This document shows positions 34,720-44,546 of a stretch of DNA of 44,546 nucleotides, in pieces. Made by a program: the position numbers and the translations under genes. Source of the stretch: Lingula anatina. Its lineage: Eukaryota > Brachiopoda > Lingulata > Lingulida > Lingulidae. Each line of letters begins with the position of its first letter. Position 1 is the stretch's first letter. The notes under the pieces are model-generated. The model was not told where the DNA came from and ran no database searches. It worked only from the letters and a program-made list of their open reading frames with translations. The stretch lies in the NCBI RefSeq assembly GCF_001039355.2, contig NW_019776079.1, positions 1,188,513 through 1,233,058 of the forward strand, in the 5' to 3' direction.

Positions 34720-35993
34720 CGCAAATCTTCGCGTCTGTCTCTCAGTTTGTTATCTGGTCTAAAAAAAAGGTGTACACTACGCTCGAGGGAATAATAGTGT
34801 TCAGCTGAAGCACAAGGAAAGTTGCGACACGGGGCTTCTCAACAAACGCAATTACAGGAATTTTCCATACACAAGAAAAGAACACGGGGCAATGCTCAGG
34901 CCTTCTCATCTAACGCATTTTCATAGATCTTATCTAGCATAAAGATGCAATCGATTATGAAGATTGTTCGGAAGTGAAATTCCGATTTCTTTTACCATAT
35001 TTCAACACATTGAATTTAATATTTGTATCTATCTATAATGCCTGGTAGAAATACTGTTTCTTTGATATGTAAATATTTGTACAAGGATCCTTACATAAGC
35101 CAAATATTATTAACTTCTGTACAGCATTTCATTTGTCTAAAATATTCTGTTCTCATCAAATCGGAATACAGTCACTGCTCTTTACTCACAGAAGAATGTC
35201 TATCTTTTAATAAAAATATTTTATTTCCATCCGTTTTAGAAATCACAAATGTTGCATACATACACTTCAGCATAAATGCGTACAGGCAACTTAATTCAAA
35301 CCCCATTTGAATTAGACAAATAATCCCCAAATCAGTTTGCACGAGGTGCTAAAATCACTGAACATATTGAGGCTCTATCACATCTCTTACTGCTCTATAG
35401 TAGTTTTTATCAGCATACAATCTGACATGAAAAGTTTTTAAAACTTGTCAGTTTCAACTCACTGATGCTGTGGTACATGAGAAATTCTGAAATACTCTAA
35501 ATGCTGAACATTCTCCATTTCAACACACAAGAAAAACATGTGACCTCAAAAGAGATGTGACACATTAAATTGTATACGCTAATATTTAAATGCTATACAA
35601 AAGTGACTCACAAAGCAATATCAAAACCAATGGAAAACTTTAAAAAATTCTTAACAAACAAAACAATACAAATTAGTTTGGCATTTTCACTATTTTGACA
35701 TATTATGTATGTGAGATGTCTGTGAATAAAAACTTCACAAAATCAGTAAATTTACTGTCCACCCCTGTTTAATATTTATTATTATTGTAATATACATATA
35801 TGCACCAACACATATGCTACATCAATCTAATTTTGCCTACGGAGCATAAACATAAGTTGTCATAAAAATATTAGTTATATAACTCCATACTAAAATTGAT
35901 TAAAACCAATACTGAATTTTTATATATTATGAATGTAAGCAAAGAAGTATAAAGGTCTTAATTTGAGCTTTTTTCCTAGATCTTTAACTTATG
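34720..35993. other. Intergenic region between the MGAT4-like 5' end and the HMG-CoA synthase 3' end
   Basis: 1.27 kb, AT-rich. It contains the presumed 5' flank of the MGAT4-like gene: on the minus strand, a poly-pyrimidine tract plus AG near 34757. It also holds the 3' UTR of HMGCS with a possible minus-strand poly(A) signal (TTTATT on the plus strand at 35775-35780). A 95-codon plus-strand frame at 35023-35310 has no recognisable motif. Confidence 0.55.
35775..35780 (-). promoter_or_regulatory. Possible poly(A) signal of HMGCS
   Basis: AATAAA on the minus strand about 215 nt after the HMGCS stop. It is the best-placed candidate, but the region is AT-rich, so chance hexamers are expected. 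Confidence 0.35.
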
Positions 35994-37881
35994 TCAATTT
36001 GAAGTTGTAGAGGCAGCAACAGCTTGTGCAGATGCTGTGGGAAGCCCTTTTACCTGGAAAGAAAGAAATTAAAAACAGAATTAAGTGCCAATCTAATGTA
36101 CAAAATACCAAATCATTCCTGATACTTTTTCTGTTAAACAAAATAAAAAGGGGTGAATAATTTCTTAAAAATTCTATTGCAAACAATGAAAACTAGGGAC
36201 AGGTGAAATGTCTGGGGTGGCAATGGAGGAACAAATTCCACGCCATGTGTCATATTGTGCATTTCTCTTCGCTGAAGTAATTACAGTCTGTCAAAAGCTT
36301 TGTATTGCCAGATCCATACATCATACCAAGTAACAAACGCGACAAGTGCACATAAAACCTCAGACGCCAAATTTTCTTAACAGGCCATGATGCCATGGCA
36401 ACACCATATGGAAAATGGTGGGACTGCGGGAGACATTTTTCAAAGTTGAAAATTCAGGTTCTGATCTGGGTGTGGGGACCAGCTTAACAGTAGGGGCCAG
36501 ACATTGGGACTTGCACTGGGAAATCAAATTCAATTACATGCAATAAATTAGTTTTTAAAATGGTTGTAGGAGTCTGCAATAATGATTCAAAAAGCCTGAT
36601 AACATCTCAGTTACATGGGTTTCGTATGGTCTCACATTAGAGGCCAAATAAAATTTTGGATACTTGGGGGGTTTTTAGGTATAAAACTTACTAGTGAGTT
36701 GACCATTTGGAAAATTGTATGTACTGGGTCTAGTCACTGAATTTTTTCTTATCCTATCCCATACATCCTATGAACGGATACTTACAGACACTGGGGCTGC
36801 AGCTGCTACAGGAGAAGATGGAATGCTTGTGGCTTGTGCTAGAGCTTTGCGTTCATATTTCCTGCGATGTTTACTGTCTACCTCTGTGAGATACCATGTT
36901 CCTGGGAATAATGCCTCCACATCACCTACTGGGGTGTATGGAGCTGGAGAAAAATTTTACTTCTTAAAATGTTGACTTTTTTCCTATATAGACTTAAAAT
37001 TCTTAGCACATTATGACATAAGAAATTTTCAGAATACGACAATGAGTGCTCTACCATTTGGAAGTAAATGTCTTTCACTTGACCTGTTTAACATTAAAAA
37101 AGAGAATAACCAATCAGCTTATTTCTAATATCATTCATCTAAAACAAAATCTTAAAGATGCAAATTTTTTCGATATCAAAATAATATAACAACTTGTCAA
37201 ACAATCACTGCCAAGTAAATAAATAATTCAAACTTGACTTGATTATAATACTCAAAACTGTTTCAATACCTTTGTGGTGAGTTTCCTCCCTAAGCTTCAT
37301 CATCTTATCAAAATCAGCGGGTGGCATCTTTTTCCTAGAATCTAGTCTTTCCTGGAGATCACAGAGGGACAAACACACCCTCTCTAGCTGAGATCCTGGA
37401 CTGGCATCTTCTGAGAAGTGAAGAGAGAACATGGAAGAAGCCAGGCCAGAGCCATAGGAGAACAGAGTCACCCTCTTGCCTGCTAGCTCACTGCAGGAGT
37501 AGCTGAAATAGAAAGAAAGGACTGCATTTTATGTGACAATGACAGGTTTTTCTTCACTTGGATCAATATATTCAATATATATTTAGAACACCACAATTCC
37601 AACTTTAATTTCTATACGTTTAAACCAATTGAATTTTTCCAAGGGATAGATATTTTATATGCTTGACTTATAACATTGCCAATAAACTGGATTAATCGCA
37701 TTCAGTTGTATTGGTTTGTTTGAACAGGTGGACTAATAACCATCTCGATATTGTTCATGTGCATATGCAGAAACACAAAATACATATTTCGTGCACTGAA
37801 CAGTAAATTGAAATTTTGGTAGTGACATATGTGGATATATTTCAATTCTAGCTTCACTCCTATGTTTTTTTTCTCTTTTTC

Positions 37882-37926
<45 letters not shown>

Positions 37927-38432
37927 GCTTGGGGAGGGATGCCATCAGTATCTTGGACAAAATGTTTGAGTTTCATCTTAACACCTCTTATCAACCACAA
38001 AGGACAATGTTCCAGTAGTTATCCGCAATAAATCACACGAGGTCAGGCCCTAACATTAACTGCTAGTTACAACCGTAGAAGGAAATTGACATAAATGTTT
38101 TGTAACTCTTGGAAAACAGGGTATTAATTTAGTGCACATTTAATGTTCACCAGAACAGACTGGGGCAAGTGCAATCCACACTGTAGACAATAAACCAGCT
38201 CTATTAAGTCCAAGAAGCCCTGTGGAAACATTCAACTTGGTCAGTGGTCTAGGGATAGGGGATATTTCCAGTCATAATCACCTTGTTTGTGGAAGTCTGA
38301 CCAGAAGTGAGAAAGGCAGCTGCTGCACTTATTACACTAGAAGTTCCTACTTTAAGTAAATGGAAAATATTTTAGAAATAGATATACCTCTTGGATACTC
38401 AGAAACTTGCCAGATTAAAATAGTTACAAATA

Positions 38433-38530
<98 letters not shown>

Positions 38531-41500
38531 TTTGGACACTAAGAAACTTACCGTATTTTTGGAAAGCAGGCTCATCAGTTGAACTAGGAATTCCTCAAAT
38601 ATGTACATTGGATCATTTGCAATCAACAAGATACTTTCCCTTAGACAGACATCACCAGAGGAATAAAGTAATTTAGTTCAAATTATTTATATAAAAGAAT
38701 GGAAACCAAGGACCTCTGAACAAAGTAGTTGAACACATGTACACACATGTGACACCAAATACTCCCCAATAAAACATATTGCAAGTACTAAATTCCCCTA
38801 GCACGGAAAAATACTTTGGGACTTGTAAAGACATATTTCACACTAATGTGTGTTGTGTTAGCAACAATATCCAGGAAACTGAAGTGCTTAAATGGCTGGT
38901 ATAAAAATACAATGAAAAGCAGCAGCAGATTGCCCTGTAGCCACGCAGAAAAAATAGAAATGATTTCTAGGAAGAGGGACAAGAAAAGGGCCTGTAAATA
39001 TATTGCAGCTTCCTAGTGAAAGTATGGCAATTATTTCGCAGAGAATAGAGTACAGATTAGAAACAGAAGACTTGGAAGGGTCTAGTTTATTAACCTGACA
39101 TGTTTAAATAATTCAAAAAAAGTCATTTTCAATTTTATTAAATTATTTACAATCTCTTTCCTACAATGCAATAAGTGATCTAAAATACCCATTCATATGT
39201 TTAGGTTTACCGCAATTATTATTTTTTTTATCAATATACCAAACCAAACTTCTTTCAGACATTTATTTATTTAATCTGTCTGCTGGCATCAGAAACATTT
39301 TCTGTACAGCTGCAAGATATATATGTATATGTCAAAAATAAATCCAGAATCCAGTCCAGCAAGACATTTCAGATTGGAGCCCTGTATTCAGGACAGGCAG
39401 GATGTGGTCCTAGAATGGCTGTAACTTACAAATTTACTGAAACTAAAATGAAGACGGCAACTAATATTCGTATTTTAACAACTTTTGATTCCAGCATTCT
39501 CCTACGTAGCTTCCTGGTTGTGAAAGGGAAAAAAAATCTAAAATTAAATGTGTATTTCTACTTTTTACTATATAGCTTCCTGGTTGTGAAAGGAAAAAAT
39601 AAACACCTAAAACCACATGTATATTTCTACTTTTTACTACTTCATTTACATTGCCCTTTCAGTGAAAAAAATTCAATGTTTTGACAAAATAGAAGATCAG
39701 CTGCAAGAAATTCTGTTACTTAAGGGACCATTCCCACAGATACTTGGATCAATCCATCTCCCTGGGGAATCTCACTAAATTGCTGTCAACTTGACCTTTT
39801 AAAGTCTGTCATGCCTAGTAAAGCTGTAAGGGGGTAATTATCTTTACCCCCCAGCTGAAACGTTAGACGTGACAGACATTTAAGATGGTTAGTTGACAGC
39901 AGTTAAGTGAGACTCCCCAGGGAGTTAGATTGATCCAGATGGATCGATCTAAACATGGGAACCTAGTCTAAGGCTTTCATTTAGCATGATCAAAATTCAC
40001 CTGCTCTGCCCATTTTGTTATTCAAGCCTAGTTAATAATACTTGTTAAATCCACAAAAGTAGTACAATGATTAATGGCAAGCAACTGTTTGTCTTTCATT
40101 ACTGCTATTGTTGTGTCCCTGTTTAAAAAAAGTAAGCAGGCTTAGTTTGATTTAAAAAATGTCACACATCACTCATGATTAACTTTTACCACATTTGTTA
40201 ACTAGCTTAGCTAGGCCCTCCCATTTTTCTTGTTTTATTTTGGTGTGTGAACCTTTACATATGTGATGTAAATTTTCATTTGGAAAAAAATAAATAAATA
40301 AATGAAGTATACCTCACCTTCCTAAAATGGATGCCAGTCCTCCGTAAAGAGAAGGGGTGTACATGTTGCCAACCTGTTTAGCTACAGACAAAGTGGGTTC
40401 TGTCTTCTCCTTATACAAAGACTGACTGGCCACCATAACGGCCTTTTCCACATCACGGTCAAAGTAAGTATCTTCAAGTTTTACTCCCCTGAGAGAGAGA
40501 GATTTCAAAACAAAACTAAAACGTTTATCTTTTTTCTTAAGTATCTTGAAGCTTTACTCCTCTACAATAATCAACATTCAACATAAAGTAACAATATACA
40601 ACTTCAACAGAGTTTCTACAATAGTATTTACTGTTTTCTCAACTGTGATAAAAAGGACTGCTAATACAACATTTATTGTTTATTCAAACAGTTTTCATAA
40701 CACTATTGTAAATACCAATCTTACTTCAACAGGTCAAACAATATATATATTTTTTCAACCATATGTGATGTAAGCAATGATCACAACATATATAATGTCA
40801 TCTAAGTATTTGATAATGTTTCTCTTCTCCATACCTCACAGCTTCTAAACCTGAATATTTAGGATTGGCCCCTGCGTCTGGGTCCCTGAGAAAGTCATTG
40901 AGCATCAGCCTTGCCAGTGACTTCTGAACCAGTTTACAGTAGGGTGTGTGGAAGGCAAAGAAGGCACTGCTGTCTAGAGAAAAATGGGAGCCAAGGTTCT
41001 CTGCAAAATAACAGGGAGGATTCCAGTGAATGGTTTAAACTATTAATGTACAATAGCACTACTATTTTAGATTTTCCTTTCAAATACTTTTTTTCATTTT
41101 ATTTTATTTCATTTTATTTAAATTTTATTTATTTATCTATTTATTTGGTAGTAAATGACATGGTAACCAAAACATTCTTTTCAAAAGAATGCTAAGTTGA
41201 TGACAAATTTATCAAATTGTGGTAAGAATCTTTTACAAGTTTTCAAATGGCTACTGCAACACTTTAAAGTTTATATTTTTCTGAGCGCGTCTCTGCAAAA
41301 CCTATGAATAAACATGACAAAAAAAAGCCAAGGAAAATCTATCACCTGTATTTTATTCAACTTTATATAGGGATGGGGCTGCCATTTAGTGGAAAAAGTC
41401 TAAAATATGGCATGGGGTCCAGAGGGCCCTCTGCATTGATCTCAAAAATGATATTTTTGGTGCCCAAAAAGTCAAAAATGTGCTGAGAGTCAGAAAAACT

Positions 41501-42461
41501 CATTTATGTTTATAACTTGAGATAGATTTTTTTTTTGAACAAAGAACGAAATATAGTGTGCTATTTACCCATATGAAAGTCATTTTCAATCATATTACAG
41601 AAGAATGACTAACCAAGTCTTTTTTGTCAATAATGCCTTCTCTCAGCAGGAATTCTGTGCTGACAACAAAATCAACAGGGCTCAAAGTGCAAAGTTTCAG
41701 GTGAAAAGGAGGGCAAAATGGGAGAATCTTTTCAATATCTTTCAACCTACACAGGTGACTCACTGCAGTGTGATCTAGTTGACAGGGGACTTTGGTCCAT
41801 ACCACCAACAACACTAGTTTAGAGAAGGCAGGAGGCAAGAGTTATCAAGTGCATTAGATTACATTATTGAAACTGCAAGTGGCATAAACACAGTGTAACA
41901 CTCTGTACACATTTTAATGATAAAAATTAAACCTGGACTCTCACGGGGTACTTCAGTACACTAGTTACGGGATCAATTTAGGTTTTTTTTTTTTTTTTTA
42001 ATTGAAATTTTCTGTATAATTTTTTGGTGAGCCAATACCTCACATCTTAACAGAAAATTACGAAATGAAAAATAAAATCAATACCCCTACCAAAAAATTG
42101 AATGCTCCAACAATAATGCAGTGTGAAAACTATTTCTACCTAGTTACATCACACTTTGTAAATCCAGATGGTTCAGCATTAAAATGAACGAGGGCATGGG
42201 ACAAATTTCGGACACATCCTCCATCAGGGTTAATCATTAGACACAAAAGTAAACAATTTGTTGACCATGTGAAATGTCACTGTATCTAGATCTCACCTTG
42301 TTTTAAACACGCCTCGGCTTTCTGACAGTAAGTTTGATAGCATCTGTCCAGGGCGCCTAGGTAACACTGTATAGAGAGCTTCCCATCAACAACGGGGTAT
42401 TCGGAGGACATATCAGGCTTGTAGAAGTCGTAAACATGCTGCATGTGCGTGCTACGCAAGC
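35994..42461 (-). CDS. HMGCS1: Hydroxymethylglutaryl-CoA synthase, six 3'-terminal exons (5' part beyond the window)
   Basis: Minus-strand exons in transcript order: 42461-42297, 41000-40835, 40488-40318, 37502-37270, 36943-36786, 36053-35994 (stop TGA 35996-35994); 953 nt with consistent phases, about 317 residues. The enzyme condenses acetyl-CoA with acetoacetyl-CoA to HMG-CoA, the step before HMG-CoA reductase in the mevalonate pathway. Diagnostic stretches: [57 protein letters not shown] (its His matches catalytic His264 of human HMGCS1), [70 protein letters not shown] and [20 protein letters not shown]. The catalytic Glu and Cys lie in missing upstream exons. The Ala/Ser/Thr-rich C-terminal tail ([36 protein letters not shown]) fits the variable tail of cytosolic forms. 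Cytosolic rather than mitochondrial type is inferred, since no N-terminus is visible. Confidence 0.93.
37885..37924. repeat. (TG)20 microsatellite
   Basis: Uninterrupted TG dinucleotides over 40 bases within the HMGCS intron between the 37270-37502 and 40318-40488 exons. Confidence 0.97.
38435..38528. repeat. (AT)47 microsatellite
   Basis: Perfect AT dinucleotides over 94 bases in the same HMGCS intron. The open frames read through it on both strands (Ile-Tyr repeats) are artefacts. Confidence 0.98.
39508..39641. repeat. 66-68 bp tandem duplication
   Basis: AGCTTCCTGGTTGTGAAAGG at 39508 recurs at 39574. The downstream 'tatttctactttttacta' is also repeated, with internal differences. Two units, in an HMGCS intron. 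Confidence 0.85.
39719..39972. mobile_element. Foldback (long-inverted-repeat) MITE-like element, copy 1
   Basis: The left arm (about 39719-39790) and right arm (about 39895-39972) are imperfect inverted copies. Both, in the same sense after reverse complementing, read CTTAAG/CTTAGA, then a TTCCCA block, then GGATCAATC, then CTCCCTGGGGA, then TCTCACT and GCTGTCAACT. The centre is itself partly palindromic around 'gggggtaattatctttacccccc'. No coding capacity. It lies in an HMGCS intron; a relative is at 43956-44204. Confidence 0.8.
41001..42296 (-). other. HMGCS intron between the 42297-42461 and 40835-41000 exons
   Basis: 1.3 kb of AT-rich sequence with a (TTTAT)n-like tract near 41090-41150 and a T run near 41981-41998. 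An 82-codon minus frame (41590-41838) has mixed codon use but no recognisable domain and no phase match to the neighbouring exons. Confidence 0.55.
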
Positions 42462-43955
42462 CTGAAAACAAAATAAGCCACAGAATAAATATTATTGACT
42501 GATATGATCTTCAGTGTTTTGATTGCTGATGTTTATTGCACTTTCAAGCTGACTTAAAGCATGATCTATGCATCACTTATGACTGTCAAGGACAACTTTC
42601 ACATAATAATCATCTAATGTATGAAGGTAACAACAGGAATCTGTCCAAAATGTGGTTTACTGAAAAGTGTCTTAAAATTCCCAATTGAATCTACAGAGAT
42701 TTTAAGTTCCTTTGTTCAGAAAAATGAAGGTTTCAAAGAAGTAAAACACCAAGTTCAATCACTGCATTATTTTTTAACAGTATTAAGTGGATTGTAATGA
42801 ACCAGTTGACTTTCAGAGAAAATTCTTTTTCAGGCCAAATAAAACCACCCACTGGAACCAGATTTTACCTATATTCCTTTAAAGACTTCCATCCCCAGCA
42901 GTGAAAACCTTACCCTCCACAGAATACAATATTTTTGCGACAACACAAAATTTTTCACCAGAAAGATGGTTTTCATATTTCATTTTTTACTATGAAAAAA
43001 TACAGTCTATTAAATTTGAAGCTGTTACTTCTTGCAATCTTTAATTTCTTAATGAAACCCAGATATGTTTTAAGTACATAAAAAGATGTATGATATATAA
43101 TGAGTTTTACTGCTCAACACTGCAGAAATTTTAATTGACCACAAACTCTTTGCAACTAAAGCATTCTGCTATAATGTTTCACTTGTACCCGGGATCAGGG
43201 GCAGGAAAACGAGTTGGACTGCTGTGCCACCAGTAAACAACAGGAAACCTGGGCCGGATTTAAAACTATGTCAGCTTGTGGGAAATGGTGGGATATGATC
43301 CCTGGAGACACCGTGACCAAAATAGACTTATGGATTCTGAAGTAATATTCTACCCTTTAAAGATATTGCCATTATTGCCATCAAAGCTTGCCTTAACTTT
43401 CAACACCATGCAGCAAGCATTCTTTGTTATGCCTTGCCTCTATGATTTTGTTTTAGATCTGCTACAATCATCAAAACTAAACAAGCATGTCCAACAATAA
43501 GAGACACATAAAAACTTTCTTACATGTACAATTCACTATTTTTCCTTTTTTTTTTGCTTCTCTATATAAAATAATTTCTTTTGTTCATTATAATTAGATG
43601 AAGATATTGCATGCATAATGATCTGCCAGGTAACCCAGGACCCCAGCTAGCATTCCTCATTACTTCATTGATGGTTTCTGATACCCCACACCACCTTGCC
43701 TTAGTTCCAAGGACAATACAAAACCACTTGAGCTGCTCTGGCAGCCTCTGGGGTATTGCTTGGTAACACTCTCTACACATTACATAACATCCCTCCTGCA
43801 TGGGTCACCTCCAGGTCAATATTGTAACTGGATAGTTCCAGAAAGGAGCACTTGTTAAGGAGTCATCTAGGGCTAATTGTTTTGAATGATGGTGGGGGAG
43901 GGGTTGTTACATGGCTTGTATGCTCTATCTACCCATTGTGTGTAAAGGCAATCTG

Positions 43956-44204
43956 TTTTAAGGACCATTCCCAGACACTATCGTACTAACAGTGGATCGA
44001 TCTATCTCCTAGGGGGTTCCCGCTAAATTGCAATAAACTCAAGTGGCTTAGATATCTTTCACGCCTACTGAAGCCACTAGGGGGTAATTAACTATCATTA
44101 GGCAACTTCTGTAGGCTACTTAAGCTGAAAGCAATTTAGTGAGAAACCCCAGGGAGATGGATCGATCCTGTTAGATTGATCTAGGTATAGAAACCCAGTT
44201 TAAC
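43956..44204. mobile_element. Foldback MITE-like element, copy 2
   Basis: A relative of 39719-39972 in the same orientation. It shares GGACCATTCCCA at the left end, GATCGATC, CTCCTAGGGGG versus CTCCCTGGGGA, GCTAAATTGC, the central GGGGGTAATTA, and an inverted right arm with AGTGAGAAACCCCAGGGAGA and GGATCGATCC. The copies are clearly diverged, so the family is not freshly expanded here. Confidence 0.78.
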
Positions 44205-44485
44205 ACAACCTGGGCTCTACAAACTGGAAAGACTAAAGGGTAAAAGTGCTTGTAATGGATTAATTGGATTTAATCCATCAGACTCATAAGCTGAATGAAT
44301 ATACGGATATAAATAAGGAAAAGGAAGAGATAAGAAATAACCACACAGTTTCCAACACCTGGCCTGTTTTAATATGCTTGCAATGAGCTTATGTTACCTG
44401 AGCAGTTTGTATAATCAGATAAAAGGATGCATTTCCTAGGGGTCCCTCACCTAGAAAGCTGATCAGATGTCATTTTGGCATTAAA

Positions 44486-44546
44486 ATTGTTTAATCCCCC
44501 CATCTTGCTCCAGGGGCAGATCCATGATTATTTGAAAGGGGGGGGG
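44486..44546. repeat. Possible truncated repeat at window edge
   Basis: The segment 'ccaggggcagatccatgatt' followed by a G run resembles a dispersed-repeat motif ('CCTGGATCCGCCCCTG'-like) common in marine invertebrate genomes. It is cut by the window end, so this is a weak call. Confidence 0.3.

Larger units (their letters stand above)
42462..44546 (-). other. HMGCS intron, truncated at the right window edge
   Basis: No upstream HMGCS exon is found here, so the residues before the G-L-R-S-T-H-M junction (including the catalytic Cys region) lie beyond 44546. The stretch contains a foldback element at 43956-44204 and a G-rich end that may be the start of another repeat. A 79-codon minus frame at 43562-43801 is unassigned. 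Confidence 0.6.

Noticed and set aside
38360-38629. Frames with Ile-Tyr repeats on both strands
   Set aside because: Translation of the (AT)47 microsatellite.
41590-41838. 82-codon minus frame in an HMGCS intron
   Set aside because: Mixed composition looked gene-like, but it matches no HMGCS segment, the flanking exons already join in phase, and I recognise no domain; left unassigned.
43562-43801. 79-codon minus frame with Cys-rich start
   Set aside because: No family recognised and no matching splice phases to HMGCS; may be repeat-derived or chance.
1-44546. CRISPR arrays, operons, prophage, tRNA or rRNA genes
   Set aside because: Spliced eukaryotic genes throughout; no regularly spaced repeats, no ribosome-binding-site-led gene strings, and no tRNA or rRNA core sequence recognised by eye.

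Overview
This window is nuclear DNA of an animal, most likely a highly heterozygous marine bilaterian invertebrate. It is AT-rich, has many short GT-AG-bounded exons in introns of 0.1-3 kb, microsatellites and small inverted-repeat elements, and its genes belong to metazoan families (FAM151/menorin, LRR-LRRcap, serpin, GT54 and HMG-CoA synthase). I cannot name the species. There is no prokaryotic, viral or CRISPR content that I can see.

Layout. Positions 27-1112 (+) hold the last exon of a FAM151/DUF2181 protein. Positions 2509-29842 (+) hold a complete 29-exon gene for a protein of about 1185 aa, with N-terminal sds22-like leucine-rich repeats and an LRR cap, a helical middle region and a long Pro/Ser/Arg-rich tail. 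I reconstructed it exon by exon with consistent phases, but I do not recognise a named orthologue. In its intron 21, on the same strand, lies an intact intronless serpin (22465-23772) with a signal peptide, a non-inhibitory-looking hinge and a C-terminal KDEI. Positions 33211-34719 (-) hold an intronless MGAT4-like (GT54) Golgi glycosyltransferase. Positions 35994-42461 (-) hold the six 3' exons of a cytosolic-type HMG-CoA synthase whose 5' exons lie beyond the right edge.

Three assembly seams matter for every reading of the window. A single N at 3392, a single N at 7774 and 183 Ns at 31387-31569 each sit exactly between two near-identical copies of 2.5, about 2 and 1.4 kb. The pattern is that of unmerged overlapping contig ends or haplotypes, so exons 1-4 of the LRR gene, the end of the FAM151 exon and the 3' flank of the LRR gene each appear twice. 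The real locus is probably about 6 kb shorter than shown.

The genes do not form an operon or an obvious pathway. Two encode secretory-pathway proteins (the ER-type serpin and the Golgi MGAT4-like enzyme), one is mevalonate-pathway, and one is a large LRR scaffold of unknown role. The most interesting objects are the nested ER-type serpin gene, the unrecognised LRR protein, the inverted-repeat elements in the HMGCS introns, and a 107-bp GC-rich hairpin-forming insertion present in only one of two allelic copies.
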